DNA of 64,000 nt from Sinomicrobium sp. (GTDB lineage: Bacteria > Bacteroidota > Bacteroidia > Flavobacteriales > Flavobacteriaceae). Shown here one piece after another: positions 10,201 to 18,588 of the stretch. The position numbers and the translations under genes are program-made. The notes under the pieces were generated by a model. It worked only from the letters and a program-made list of their open reading frames with translations. It was not told the origin of the DNA and did no database searches. How positions within the stretch are numbered: position 1 is the first letter of the stretch; each line of letters starts with the position of its first letter. Where the stretch lies: the NCBI GenBank assembly GCA_029266035.1, contig JAJUFH010000004.1:1-64000 (forward strand). Direction: 5' to 3'.

Positions 10201-10618
10201 GGTCCAGCACGGCCATTTCCCAAGCGATACCACCCCCCAGAGAACCTCCGATAAGGGCAAAGAGCTTATCTATTTTCAGTTGCTCCAGTCCGAGAAGAAA
10301 TATCCGAGCCATATCGCGGGCTACAAAGTCTTTGTAGTTGTCGATTACAAAACCGTCGTAGCCGTTGCCGGGAACATTAAAGGCCAATATGGTGTATACG
10401 GAGGTATCTATACCTTTGCCTTCTCCGATAAGATCTTTCCACCATCCGTTTTTTCCGGCTACTTCCGAATTTCCCGTAAGGGCGTGATTTACCTGAATTA
10501 CCGGAGCTTCACCCAAGGGCAAACCGAATACCTGATAAGAAAGGGGAATGCTTTCGATTTGTACCCCACTATCGGTAGTAAAATTCTTGATTTCTAACTG
10601 ATGTAAATTGCTGTTCAA
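7211..10618 (-). CDS. MetX-like acyltransferase / aspartokinase / homoserine dehydrogenase fusion
   Basis: 1135 aa, three enzymes in one chain. Residues 1-320: alpha/beta hydrolase of the MetX (homoserine O-acyltransferase) family with nucleophile elbow GGSLGGG, acid DSDLFF and HGHDAF histidine. Residues 329-770: aspartate kinase starting MKVLKFGGKSLANGEG, with TLGRNGSNYTASL and ACT-type segments (LEGRGLLGKAGV, DISVSIISQGSSERG). Residues 775-1135: homoserine dehydrogenase with NAD site IAIFGHGLVGG and SGSLSYLFNTF. Together these phosphorylate aspartate, reduce the semialdehyde to homoserine and acylate homoserine; the semialdehyde dehydrogenase is not in this window. The start is TTG at 10618; no in-frame ATG exists nearby. 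Fusions of MetX to ThrA are known in Flavobacteria. Regulated by the SAM-I riboswitch about 90 bp upstream. Confidence 0.93.
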   Translation of the reverse strand: MNSNLHQLEIKNFTTDSGVQIESIPLSYQVFGLPLGEAPVIQVNHALTGNSEVAGKNGWWKDLIGEGKGIDTSVYTILAFNVPGNGYDGFVIDNYKDFVARDMARIFLLGLEQLKIDKLFALIGGSLGGGIAWEMAVLDPNITEHLIPIASDWKSTDWLIANCQVQEQFLVNSKNPVHDARMHAMLCYRTPASFKTRFNRTTNEELKVFNVESWLLHHGNKLQERFQLAAYKLMNQLLKTIDVTRHHKENFNVLESINAKIHIIGVDSDLFFTAEENRETHKQLAQAHDRVTYGEIHSVHGHDAFLIEYEQLEKLIGGIFQKGKNNKRMKVLKFGGKSLANGEGITNALNIIEGKIRNGEKICVVVSARGNATDELESLLEKAARGEDYKSDFETFKTYQQGDFSYVDLSPQFDKLEKLFEGIRLLGDYSSKIKDQILSKGEVISAKLITGILQHKGIKAVFTDTRKLIKTDEAFGNAQPLEKLSKENVLEHFKKHNGDTVHIATGFIASNTKDETTTLGRNGSNYTASLIANFLDASELQSYTHVDGIFTANPELVPEAQRIEQLSYNEANEMANFGTTILHAKTIIPLIEKNIPLRILNTFNNDNKGTLITSTPNKEGIKSLSVLEDVALLNLEGRGLLGKAGVDARIFRALGDSDISVSIISQGSSERGIGLVVDAENASRAIVELEREFEKDFYSKDVNKISAEDGVSVISIVGQDLSTFHKPYNALIRNQVVPLLFNNTVTGKNVSLVVKKAQLHKALNVIHGEIFGISKKVNIAIFGHGLVGGTLIEQILSSADTIEERKNIRLNIFAVANSRNVLLNKHGIDNNWKTALKESKLPSQVSLVSDYARQHHLENLIAIDNTASVDFVENYIDLVNNGFDLVSSNKIANTLSYKFYRELRNTLDKNHKQYLYETNVGAGLPLIDTIKLLHLSGENITGIKGVFSGSLSYLFNTFSVEDRPFSEVLQEAIDKGFTEPDPREDLSGNDVGRKLLILARELDLHNEFEDISIQNLIPEASGLREGEAADFLKRLKELDSEYSAIKAAQQPGHVLRYIGELSGDLSGDKGQLEVKLVSVPEQSALGQVKGSDSIFEIYTESYGSQPLVIQGAGAGAQVTARGVFGDILRLADKGE

Positions 10619-10687
10619 TGTAACTTTTTTATATCTCTGTACTATCTAATGTTACAAGAAAAGCGTGTGCGGAAGTCGTTGCACCTA

Positions 10688-10708
10688 ACCGTGTGAACTG
10701 TACACGGT
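10688..10708 (-). promoter_or_regulatory. Hairpin 3' of the SAM riboswitch
   Basis: Perfect 7-bp stem ACCGTGT/ACACGGT with a 7-nt loop, touching the 3' strand of riboswitch helix P1. No U-tract follows, so it is not a classical terminator. It may be part of the expression platform. Confidence 0.4.
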
Positions 10709-10804
10709 GTTATCTTTCCCCTTTCGAGGTAGAATGTAGCACCTTCTCCGAGGGAGGGTTGCTAAGGCTTCAGCGGGTCTATTCCCTCTGCCTTTCTTGA
10801 TAAC
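10708..10804 (-). ncRNA. SAM-I (S-box) riboswitch
   Basis: On the minus strand the P1 arms TGTTATC (10804 side) and GATAACA (10708 side) pair. Inside are the conserved AGGCAGAGGGA kink-turn strand, CCCGCTGAAGCCTTAGCAACC with the GAA and GCAACC core bases, GGTGCTACATTCTACC matching the P3 consensus GGTGCTAATTCC, and a P4-like CTCGAAAGG. All core SAM-contact elements are present. The aptamer lies in the leader of the MetX-AK-HSD fusion and metZ, so high S-adenosylmethionine should reduce their expression. A spurious 60-codon frame across it has no coding merit. Confidence 0.93.
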
Positions 10805-11018
10805 ATCTGTTATTTTTATGAACTTTTCTTTCCAATCCCACTGAGGACGGATAGAATCAAGTGGCAAAGTAATATAATTATAATGAGACTGACAATGTTT
10901 TTTTAATCAATTTCCGCAATCCGGTACCAGAGTATCTTTCTGTACGCAACGCTCCTATCTATAAATGTTCCACTATGAGATGGTTTATCCTTACTGCACA
11001 GCCTAGACGTCTGGGGGG

Positions 11019-12305
11019 TTACAGTGATAAAGCTATTTTTTCCACGGCACTGATAGTGAAATCCAAATCCGCATAACTCAATGCATCGTTGAGAAACCAG
11101 CTTTCGAAAGCACTGGGGGGGAGGTGGATACCTTCGTTCAGCATGCCGTGAAAGAATTTTTTAAACCTTTCGTTGTTACCCGTAGCAGCACTGCTAAAAT
11201 CTCTTACTTTCTCATCGGTAAAATGAACAGATATCATAGACCCCATGCGGTTGATGTGATGAGGTATATTGCGCTCGCTCAACACTCGTGCTATCCCCTT
11301 GTGGAGATACAGTGTTTTTTCTTCAAGGCTTTTAAAAATTTCCGGATAGGCGTTCAGTTCAGAAAGCAGAGCCAGTCCGGCACTCATAGCTAGTGGATTG
11401 CCACTCAGTGTTCCCGCTTGGTATACCGGGCCCAAAGGAGCCAAGTGGTTCATAATTTCGTCTCGAGCAGCAAAAGCCCCTACGGGAAGTCCGCCGCCAA
11501 TCACCTTGCCGAAGGTAACGATATCTGCCTTGATACCAAAGAGTTCCTGAGCTCCTCCTTTAGCGAGGCGAAATCCGGTCATTACCTCGTCAAAGATAAG
11601 CAGGCTGCCGTTGTCGTCACAGAGCGAACGAAGGCCTTGCAGGAAACCTTCTTCGGGCAGTATACATCCCATATTCCCGGCAACAGGTTCTATAATGATG
11701 GCGGCTATTTCACCTTTGTTGGCAGCAAATAATTCTTTTACTCCTTCAAGATCGTTGTATTTGGCCAATAAGGTGTCTTGTGCAGTCCCACGAGTAACTC
11801 CCGGGCTGTTGGGCGATCCGAAAGTCACCGCTCCACTTCCGGCCTGAATCAGGAAGGCGTCGGAATGCCCGTGGTAGCATCCGGCAAACTTGACAATCTT
11901 TTCTCTGCCGGTAAATCCTCTGGCAAGTCGCACAGCGCTCATACAGGCTTCGGTTCCGCTGTTTACAAAGCGAATCTTATCGATGTTTGGCACCATAGAT
12001 ATAGCCAGTTGGGCGATTTCGGTTTCCGTTTCAGTGGGCATGCCGAACGAAGTTCCCTTTTTTGCTTTTTCAGTAACAGCTGTGATTACCGGCTCATGAG
12101 CATGCCCAAGAATCATAGGTCCCCAGGAAGCGATATAGTCGATAAGCCTGTTGCCATCAGCATCGTACAGATAAGCTCCTTTAGCGCTTTCTATAAACAC
12201 AGGGGTTCCTCCTACCGATTTAAAGGCTCGTACTGGAGAATTGACCCCTCCGGGGATATATTTTTCGGCTTCTGCAAATAATGCACTGCTTCTTTGATAT
12301 TTCAT
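11019..12305 (-). CDS. hemL: Glutamate-1-semialdehyde 2,1-aminomutase
   Basis: 428 aa, the standard length. A class III PLP aminotransferase fold that converts glutamate-1-semialdehyde to 5-aminolevulinate in the C5 haem pathway. Seen: N-terminal [58 protein letters not shown], and the PLP lysine in [16 protein letters not shown]. The ATG at 12305 gives the usual N-terminus. It lies 28 bp downstream of the glucosaminidase gene and may be co-transcribed with it. Confidence 0.97.
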   Translation of the reverse strand: MKYQRSSALFAEAEKYIPGGVNSPVRAFKSVGGTPVFIESAKGAYLYDADGNRLIDYIASWGPMILGHAHEPVITAVTEKAKKGTSFGMPTETETEIAQLAISMVPNIDKIRFVNSGTEACMSAVRLARGFTGREKIVKFAGCYHGHSDAFLIQAGSGAVTFGSPNSPGVTRGTAQDTLLAKYNDLEGVKELFAANKGEIAAIIIEPVAGNMGCILPEEGFLQGLRSLCDDNGSLLIFDEVMTGFRLAKGGAQELFGIKADIVTFGKVIGGGLPVGAFAARDEIMNHLAPLGPVYQAGTLSGNPLAMSAGLALLSELNAYPEIFKSLEEKTLYLHKGIARVLSERNIPHHINRMGSMISVHFTDEKVRDFSSAATGNNERFKKFFHGMLNEGIHLPPSAFESWFLNDALSYADLDFTISAVEKIALSL

Positions 12306-12333
12306 CTTGGTATTTTTTTGTCAGGTGGATTTG

Positions 12334-13149
12334 TTAAGGGATGTTTAGGTTTTGTCCTATGGATATATTGTTGTTTTTCAGTCGATTTTCCCTTTTGAGG
12401 GCTTCTACTGTGGTGTTGTACCTTTTTGAAATGGAATACAGGGTGTCACCTCGGCGCACCACGTATATCTGTTTTCGATTTTTTTTCGATGAGCTGCGGG
12501 ATGTTTTTGTTTTCGAATTGCGGAGTACCTCGTCGTCGTAGCGGTATAGTTCGTATCGCTCTATCAGGGCTATCAGTTTTTGGGGATATCTCGGATCTGT
12601 AGCGTATCCCGCTTTGCGGAGCCCTTTGGCCCAGCCCTTGTAGTCATTCTTTCTTAGGTCGAAGAGGGAGGCGTATCGGCTTCGGGAAGTCAGAAAAAGT
12701 GAATGATCCCTGTATGAGGTGTGTGGGTCGTCGTATTTGCGAAAACACTCTCCCTTTTCGTCGTCGTCGTGATATGCCGTACCACCTTTCCAGCCGGTGT
12801 GACATTTGATGCCGAAGTGGTTGTTGGTCTTCAGAGTGAGTTCACCTCTTCCCGAACCACTTTCGAGTATACCCTGAGCGAGGGTAATGCTTGCCGGGAT
12901 ACCAAATTCGCGCATTTCATCCTGTGCTACAGGAGCAAAGTAGCGAATGTATTCTTCAGTGGAGTTGACCACAATTGGTTTGAATTCTGAACTTTTTTCC
13001 TGTTCTTTATCCACTGTTTTTAAGGGGTCCGAACTATGTTTAACGCTTTGCTCTTTTTTTTGCTGATTTCTTTGAGCTACCTTTTTTTTAGAACCACAGG
13101 AAGAGACCGTCAGTCCCAGAATAATAAGTAAGGATATTATTTTTCGCAT
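12334..13149 (-). CDS. Glucosaminidase-LysM lipoprotein (peptidoglycan hydrolase)
   Basis: 271 aa from the ATG at 13149 (MRKIISLLIILGL). The longer frame to 13203 overlaps the next gene and spoils the signal peptide. Lipobox TVSSC near residue 17, then a low-complexity Lys/Gln/Ser spacer, a FlgJ-type glucosaminidase domain (about 65-195: SITLAQGILESGSGRGEL with the catalytic Glu, NNHFGIKC, YDDPHTSYRDHS), and one C-terminal LysM domain (about 223-268: VRRGDTLYSISKRYN, LNIP). It cleaves N-acetylglucosamine bonds in peptidoglycan from a membrane anchor. The LysM domain targets the wall. Confidence 0.93.
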   Translation of the reverse strand: MRKIISLLIILGLTVSSCGSKKKVAQRNQQKKEQSVKHSSDPLKTVDKEQEKSSEFKPIVVNSTEEYIRYFAPVAQDEMREFGIPASITLAQGILESGSGRGELTLKTNNHFGIKCHTGWKGGTAYHDDDEKGECFRKYDDPHTSYRDHSLFLTSRSRYASLFDLRKNDYKGWAKGLRKAGYATDPRYPQKLIALIERYELYRYDDEVLRNSKTKTSRSSSKKNRKQIYVVRRGDTLYSISKRYNTTVEALKRENRLKNNNISIGQNLNIP

Positions 13150-13195
13150 ATTTTTTTCTGTTGTGATGTGCACCCCTTTGCCGGAAAATATTACT

Positions 13196-14095
13196 TTAAT
13201 CAATGTCTATAAGTGGCAATCCTTTTTGTTTGAGCTTTTGGTTCATACCGTCTATACCCTGCAATCCACCTGTGTGAATGGCCAAAATGGAAGTTCCGCT
13301 TTTAAAATAGTCTTCTTCCACCAGCGCCATTACACCGTACATCATCTTTCCGGTGTATATCGGATCGAGAGGTATACCGGTCTGTTTTTTGAACTCATTG
13401 ACAAAGCGAATAAGCGATTCATTTACTTTTGCATATCCACCAAAATGATAGTCTTCTACCAGTTGCCAGTTATCACTTTGGGCAAATTTACGAATATCCT
13501 TGTTTAAAAAGCTACCTTTAAGCGCGGGAAAACCTAAGACTTTCTGTTTGTCGGTGGCGCTGTTGATTATACCCGACAGTGTACCACCCGTGCCCACGGC
13601 ACAACAGATGTAGTTGTAGGTCTTATCTTCTGCAGTGAGTATCTCTTCGCATCCCTTTACCGCAAACTCATTGGTTCCTCCTTCTGGAATTGTAAAAAAA
13701 TGTCCGAATTCCTGCCGGAGTTTGGCGATAAAGCCTTCGTCCTGTTTTTTTCGGAAGTCCTCTCTAGAGACAAATTTGAGGCTCATACCTTGTTCTTGTG
13801 CAAACCGGAGTGTGGGGTTTTGGTCTTTGTAATCGCCGAGCTCATCACCTCTAATTATGCCGATGGTTTTAAAACCGTATTCACGACCCGCAGCGGCAGT
13901 AGCTGCAATGTGATTGGAATAGGCCCCTCCAAAGGTGAGCAGAGTGTCTGCCCCTTCGTCGCGGGCCTCGATAAGATTGTATTTTAGTTTTCTGAATTTA
14001 TTACCCGAAATATGGGGGTGAAGCAAATCTTCCCGTTTTACGGTAAGCTTAATCCCCTTTTGCTGTAATAGGCCAATGTCAATGTCCTGATTCAA
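13196..14095 (-). CDS. 1-aminocyclopropane-1-carboxylate deaminase / D-cysteine desulfhydrase family
   Basis: 299 aa PLP-dependent enzyme of the tryptophan-synthase-beta fold. Seen: HISGNKFRKLKYNL with the PLP lysine, TLLTFGGAYSNHIAATA (substrate Asn-His), GGTNEFAVKG, and the phosphate-binding glycine loop CCAVGTGGTLSG. Family members deaminate ACC or desulfhydrate D-cysteine; Bacteroidota copies are usually left at family level, and the specific reaction is not decided here. The ATG at 14095 is preceded by TACCTTTG (14116-14123, minus strand), a possible -7 element with a very short leader. Confidence 0.88.
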   Translation of the reverse strand: MNQDIDIGLLQQKGIKLTVKREDLLHPHISGNKFRKLKYNLIEARDEGADTLLTFGGAYSNHIAATAAAGREYGFKTIGIIRGDELGDYKDQNPTLRFAQEQGMSLKFVSREDFRKKQDEGFIAKLRQEFGHFFTIPEGGTNEFAVKGCEEILTAEDKTYNYICCAVGTGGTLSGIINSATDKQKVLGFPALKGSFLNKDIRKFAQSDNWQLVEDYHFGGYAKVNESLIRFVNEFKKQTGIPLDPIYTGKMMYGVMALVEEDYFKSGTSILAIHTGGLQGIDGMNQKLKQKGLPLIDID

Positions 14096-14137
14096 AACTG
14101 TACTGTTAAAAAGGGCAAAGGTAGGGGTTTAAAATCT

Positions 14138-14605
14138 TTATGTTTTCTGAAGCGATTTTCGGGCATCACCTTGTATAGAATCGACTCTGCGCATCATGTC
14201 TTCAAACATGCGGTGGTGTTCTTCCATACGCTTTATAAACAGGCTGTCGCCCACAAAAGGTGCAAAGAAAGCAGAATCAGACGAAAATGACTGGAAGAAA
14301 TCGTCTCCAAAACCAGCCGGCATTCCCATGCCTGGTATTTGTCCGAAACTGTTCATAATACTGTCTATGGCAGCCGAAGACATATCTCGACCGTCTGAAG
14401 AAAAGGACCAAGTATAGGTGGAGTCCATTCGGATGATGTTACCGTTCTCATCCACTTCCTTGTTTACTTTCCAACTTTCCTTAGGACGTGGAATAGAATC
14501 CTGTTCTCCCTTGTTTTGTCCTGAAATGCCGCCATTAGATTTTTCCTGACCCAGGCAGCCGAATACCGCAAAAAATACAGTGAATAAAAGAGCTAAACGT
14601 TTCAT
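14138..14605 (-). CDS. Hypothetical acidic lipoprotein
   Basis: 155 aa from the ATG at 14605 (MKRLALLFTVFFAVFGC). The longer frame to 14686 overlaps the upstream gene. The lipobox VFGC predicts lipidation near residue 17. The mature part is Ser/Asp/Met-rich with a short predicted beta portion (RMDSTYTWSFSSDGRD) and no domain I recognise. Its 3' end lies 42 bp from the ACC-deaminase gene. Function unknown. Confidence 0.7.
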   Translation of the reverse strand: MKRLALLFTVFFAVFGCLGQEKSNGGISGQNKGEQDSIPRPKESWKVNKEVDENGNIIRMDSTYTWSFSSDGRDMSSAAIDSIMNSFGQIPGMGMPAGFGDDFFQSFSSDSAFFAPFVGDSLFIKRMEEHHRMFEDMMRRVDSIQGDARKSLQKT

Positions 14606-14657
14606 TTTGTCAATGTTTTTTTGCGGAAAAGGCAGCAAAAAGAATGCCGAGCTGATG

Positions 14658-14993
14658 TTAAGAAGCGTTAAAAAAGTAGTGTGCAAACTGCCAGGGTTTT
14701 CTGGTTTTCAGATAGTGTGCATCCTGTTCGCAGGTGTAGGCTTCACGTTCAAAGCTGATCTGTCGGTAAGCAATGTGAAGGTCGCGGTATTTTAGCCATT
14801 TGTACAACCATTCCAAACCGTACAAAACATAGAAGGGAAGTATGAGCAACTCCAACTGTTGCTGTAGGTGTATTTTTTCGTGATTTAGCAGTACAGAGTC
14901 GTTTTTGAGTTCGGGTGATTTTAGGACAATGACCGGCCACAGAGTGAGTCCTATATATGGCTTCGGAATCAGGTGCTTTGAAATTAATATCAT
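14658..14993 (-). CDS. Small membrane protein with HExxH motif (M56/BlaR1-core-like)
   Basis: 111 aa. Residues 36-43 read LLNHEKIH, a canonical HExxH zinc motif (HEKIH), followed by a hydrophobic segment (LLILPFYVLYGLEWLYKWL) and then FEREAY, an ExxA-type segment in the position of the third ligand in M56-family membrane peptidases. It looks like the catalytic core alone of an M56 metallopeptidase, without the extra helices. Conserved small proteins of this shape occur in Flavobacteria but have no assigned function to my knowledge. A full TTTG-N19-TATCTTTA promoter lies at 15032-15062. Peptidase activity is inference. Confidence 0.75.
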   Translation of the reverse strand: MILISKHLIPKPYIGLTLWPVIVLKSPELKNDSVLLNHEKIHLQQQLELLILPFYVLYGLEWLYKWLKYRDLHIAYRQISFEREAYTCEQDAHYLKTRKPWQFAHYFFNAS

Positions 14994-15022
14994 AAGTCGC
15001 TTCGGATAATGCTTTCAAAAAA

Positions 15023-15062
15023 TTATCTTTGTAAAGATAACAAGAGGCAGGAAGTTGTCAAA
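15023..15062 (-). promoter_or_regulatory. Overlapping divergent promoters
   Basis: Minus strand: TTTG (15059-15062), 19-nt spacer, TATCTTTA (15032-15039), a near-perfect Bacteroidota promoter for the HEKIH gene. The plus strand carries TATCTTTG (15024-15031) facing the DUF5522 gene. The two -7 boxes form the perfect palindrome TTATCTTTGTAAAGATAA (15023-15040). Confidence 0.6.
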
Positions 15063-15098
15063 GAGAAAATGTTTAATTCCTGATCTTTCGGGAAGTGA

Positions 15099-15284
<186 letters not shown>

Positions 15285-15339
15285 GAACAAACAGCACATT
15301 CCGATACAAAATCAGAATTTTTGGTATCCATCACAGAGT

Positions 15340-15354
15340 GGATATCAGATATCC
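15340..15354 (+). promoter_or_regulatory. Perfect 15-bp palindrome upstream of hutU
   Basis: GGATATC-A-GATATCC, 135 bp before the hutU ATG. It could be an operator; no recognised promoter box lies next to it. Confidence 0.35.
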
Positions 15355-15488
15355 GTAGTGTAGTGTTGCTCCCTAACGGCGGTTTCTTTTACTGCTGTAT
15401 TTACAGATTTTTTTACGATACAGGAAACAGCAGTTGCCAATATGCGGTAGATATGTACTGCTCGACAATTGCACAAAATTTTTTGACT

Positions 15489-17516
15489 ATGACATTTCAA
15501 GAACAGTTGTTGGAAGGCATACCTGAAAAACTGCCTTCTCCCAAATCATACGATCCGACCGTAAACCACGCCCCAAAGAGAAAAGATATACTCAACGCCA
15601 AAGAAAAGAAGCTGGCACTCCGCAATGCGCTGCGCTATTTTAAGCCCGAACACCACGCGGAATTACTAACTGAATTTTCTCGTGAACTAGAAACATACGG
15701 TCGGATTTATATGTATCGCTTTAGACCGGATTACCCTATGTATGCCCGTCCTATTGAAGAATACCCGACCTCTTGTATGCAGGCGGCAGCCATTATGTTG
15801 ATGATTCAGAACAATTTGGATCCGGCTGTAGCGCAGCACCCCCACGAACTCATTACCTACGGAGGCAATGGTGCGGTATTTCAGAACTGGGTGCAGTATC
15901 GCCTAGTGATGAAGTATCTCGCCGAGATGACCGACCAACAAACCCTGGTCATGTATTCCGGACATCCATTGGGGCTGTTCCCTTCTCATAAGGAAGCACC
16001 AAGAGTGGTGGTGACCAACGGTATGATGATTCCCAATTACTCCACTCCCGACGATTGGGAGCGCTTTAATGCCTTGGGGGTTACCCAATACGGACAGATG
16101 ACCGCCGGAAGTTATATGTATATAGGTCCTCAGGGCATTGTTCACGGAACCACCATAACGGTGATGAATGCTTTGAGAAAGATAGGAAAACAACCGTCGG
16201 GTTCGGGAGAGAAGGGAACAGGAGCATTGTTTGTCACTTCAGGCCTCGGAGGGATGAGCGGCGCCCAACCCAAAGCAGGTAATATAGCAGGCTGTGTTAC
16301 GGTTTGTGCAGAAGTAAACCCCAAGGCGGTACACACTCGTCATTCCCAGGGATGGGTAGAAGAGGTAATCGACGAGCTCGGAGAACTGGCCACACGTGTA
16401 AGGAAGGCGGTTGCCGAAAAGGAAATTATCTCCATTGCCTATCGGGGCAATGTCGTTGATGTATGGGAGTATTTCGATAGAGAGGGGATTCACATCGACC
16501 TCGGATCGGATCAGACTTCTTTGCACAATCCCTGGGCCGGGGGGTATTACCCGGCGGGAATGGATTTTGACGAAGCCAATCGCTTGATGGCTGAAGCTCC
16601 GGAAGTGTTTAAAGAAAAGGTACAGCAAAGTTTGAGAAGACATGCAGAGGCCGTTAACCGTCACACAGCAAAGGGAACCTATTTCTTCGACTACGGCAAT
16701 GCCTTTCTCCTGGAAGCGTCTAGAGCCGGTGCCGATGTGTGGGCTCCCGGTGGTCGGGAGGCAGGTCCTGAAGAGCGGGAATTCCGCTATCCTTCCTATG
16801 TGCAGGATATTATGGGACCTATGTGTTTTGACTACGGTTTCGGACCTTTCCGCTGGGTGTGTACCAGTGGTAAGGAAGAAGATCTCAACCGTACCGATGC
16901 CTTGGTCTGTGAAGTACTCGAGGCACTTAAAAAAGAATCTCCTGAGGAGATCCGACAACAGATGGACGACAATATCCGCTGGATACAGGGTGCCAGAGCA
17001 AATAAATTGGTAGTGGGTTCCCAAGCGCGGATATTGTATGCCGACGCTGAAGGACGCATTGCCATAGCCAAGGCATTTAACGATGCTATAGCCAAGGGCG
17101 AAATAGGTCCGGTGGTATTGGGTAGAGATCATCACGACGTGTCGGGTACCGATTCGCCATATCGCGAGACCTCCAATATATACGACGGTTCGCGATATAC
17201 CGCCGATATGGCCATACAGAATGTTATAGGCGATAGTTTTAGAGGGGCTACCTGGGTAAGCATCCACAACGGTGGAGGTGTCGGATGGGGTGAGGTGATC
17301 AATGGGGGCTTCGGCATGGTTCTTGATGGTAGCGTAGAAGCAGATCGCAGACTTCACGCCATGTTGTTTTGGGACGTAAACAATGGTATCGCTCGGAGGA
17401 GTTGGGCGAGAAACAAAGAAGCAGTATTTGCTGCACAAAGAGCTATGAATATGGAGCCTTTGTTGAAAGTTACACTTCCCAATGAAGTCGATGACGATTT
17501 GTTGAACGGGCTGTAG
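15489..17516 (+). CDS. hutU: Urocanate hydratase
   Basis: 675 aa from the ATG at 15489 (MTFQEQLLEGIPEKLP). The frame extends upstream to 15321 without homologous sequence. It hydrates urocanate to imidazolonepropionate, step two of histidine degradation, in the cytoplasm, using tightly bound NAD. Seen: YGGNGAVFQNW, YSGHPLGLFPS, GVTQYGQMTAGSYMYIGPQG, TSGLGGMSGAQPKA, FDREGIHIDLGSDQTS, and CFDYGFGPFRWVCTSG. At 675 aa it is longer than the roughly 550-aa proteobacterial HutU; Bacteroidota have this longer form. hutH, hutI and the last-step hydrolase are not nearby. Confidence 0.95.
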   Translation: MTFQEQLLEGIPEKLPSPKSYDPTVNHAPKRKDILNAKEKKLALRNALRYFKPEHHAELLTEFSRELETYGRIYMYRFRPDYPMYARPIEEYPTSCMQAAAIMLMIQNNLDPAVAQHPHELITYGGNGAVFQNWVQYRLVMKYLAEMTDQQTLVMYSGHPLGLFPSHKEAPRVVVTNGMMIPNYSTPDDWERFNALGVTQYGQMTAGSYMYIGPQGIVHGTTITVMNALRKIGKQPSGSGEKGTGALFVTSGLGGMSGAQPKAGNIAGCVTVCAEVNPKAVHTRHSQGWVEEVIDELGELATRVRKAVAEKEIISIAYRGNVVDVWEYFDREGIHIDLGSDQTSLHNPWAGGYYPAGMDFDEANRLMAEAPEVFKEKVQQSLRRHAEAVNRHTAKGTYFFDYGNAFLLEASRAGADVWAPGGREAGPEEREFRYPSYVQDIMGPMCFDYGFGPFRWVCTSGKEEDLNRTDALVCEVLEALKKESPEEIRQQMDDNIRWIQGARANKLVVGSQARILYADAEGRIAIAKAFNDAIAKGEIGPVVLGRDHHDVSGTDSPYRETSNIYDGSRYTADMAIQNVIGDSFRGATWVSIHNGGGVGWGEVINGGFGMVLDGSVEADRRLHAMLFWDVNNGIARRSWARNKEAVFAAQRAMNMEPLLKVTLPNEVDDDLLNGL

Positions 17517-17629
17517 TTTTAACAGAGTATTTGAAGGTAAAGCGATCTGTAATTTGTATTTTTATATAGTGGATTTTTTAGATCCGGACAACGGACAATA
17601 CTATAGAGTTCAATTTAAAAAAATTCCAA

Positions 17630-18166
17630 ATGAAAGCAATACGATTATTACCATTGATGTTCCTGGCCTTTATCGCAGGATCCTGTACCTCTGTGAGGGT
17701 TGCAGCCGATTACGACAAGCGGGTCAATTTTACTCAATACAAGACCTTCGCATTTTTTAAGCCAGGAATCGACAAGGCTGAAATATCCGATCTAGACAAA
17801 AAGCGGATACTGAGAGCTATTGAGGCCGGACTAACAGCCAAAGGGCTTACCAAATCGGATAATCCGGATATGTTGGTGAGCATCTTTACCACCGAAAAAG
17901 AGAGGGTGGATGTCTACAACAATTACGGTTGGGGATGGGGTTGGAATCCGTATTGGTGGGGCATGGCCTATCCCAATGTTTCTACATCTACAGAAGGCTC
18001 TCTCTTTATAGACTTCATAGACGCCGGTAAAAACGAATTGGTTTGGCAGGGAAAGGGAACAGGTTATCTCACTTCAAGAATGGATAAGAAAGACGAACGC
18101 ATCCGCGAGTTTGTAAATAGTATACTCGAGAAATACCCTCCCGGTATAGAAGTGTCACAGCGATAG
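17630..18166 (+). CDS. DUF4136 domain-containing lipoprotein
   Basis: 178 aa. The signal peptide ends at AGSC (Cys near 19), followed by a DUF4136 domain: VAADYDKRVNFTQYKTFAFF near the start, IEAGLTAKGL, a glycine/tryptophan run GWGWGWNPYWWG, and the C-terminal LVWQGKGTGYL. The family is widespread in Bacteroidota and Proteobacteria as outer-membrane lipoproteins of unknown function. The ATG at 17630 is chosen because it gives the signal peptide; the frame upstream of it lacks one. Confidence 0.9.
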   Translation: MKAIRLLPLMFLAFIAGSCTSVRVAADYDKRVNFTQYKTFAFFKPGIDKAEISDLDKKRILRAIEAGLTAKGLTKSDNPDMLVSIFTTEKERVDVYNNYGWGWGWNPYWWGMAYPNVSTSTEGSLFIDFIDAGKNELVWQGKGTGYLTSRMDKKDERIREFVNSILEKYPPGIEVSQR

Positions 18167-18330
18167 TAATAAAGAAGTGTAAATAACAAGATGTAGATTT
18201 TTTACGATTGTTTGTTATCTTGTGCTTTTGTTGATGTTTTGTTGTTTTTATACGGTTTTTGTTTGTAGGTATATGTGTTTTTAAGTTAAAATATTATATT
18301 TATCAATGATAACTGAAATAATACGGTCTG

Positions 18331-18588
18331 ATGACTTCAAAACAAAAATCAAAAGCGTACTGGAAAGAAAACGTGAGATATCTCGCTATTCTCCTTTTAA
18401 TTTGGTTCCTAGTTTCCTACGGGGCGGGAATATTGTTTAAAGATACACTCAATACTGTCAGAATAGGAGGCTTTGAACTCGGATTCTGGTTTGCTCAGCA
18501 AGGGTCGATGTATGTCTTTGTCATACTCATATTTGTATATGTCCGCCTGATGAATCGCTTGGACAAAAAGTACGGTTATGATGAGTAG
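18331..18588 (+). CDS. DUF4212 symporter small subunit
   Basis: 85 aa with two membrane segments (about residues 16-36 and 53-73) and the YWKENVRYLAILLLIWFLVSY opening typical of DUF4212. Such proteins are always encoded before a sodium:solute symporter large subunit and are thought to form one transporter with it. Overlaps the next gene's start by 11 bp. Confidence 0.93.
   Translation: MTSKQKSKAYWKENVRYLAILLLIWFLVSYGAGILFKDTLNTVRIGGFELGFWFAQQGSMYVFVILIFVYVRLMNRLDKKYGYDE

Noticed and set aside
10685-10867. 60-codon minus-strand frame upstream of the MetX fusion
   Set aside because: It covers the SAM-I riboswitch aptamer; conserved RNA bases explain it and the product resembles no protein.
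16239-17438. 399-codon minus-strand frame inside hutU
   Set aside because: Antisense shadow of a strongly conserved enzyme; long only because hutU is GC-balanced and biased.
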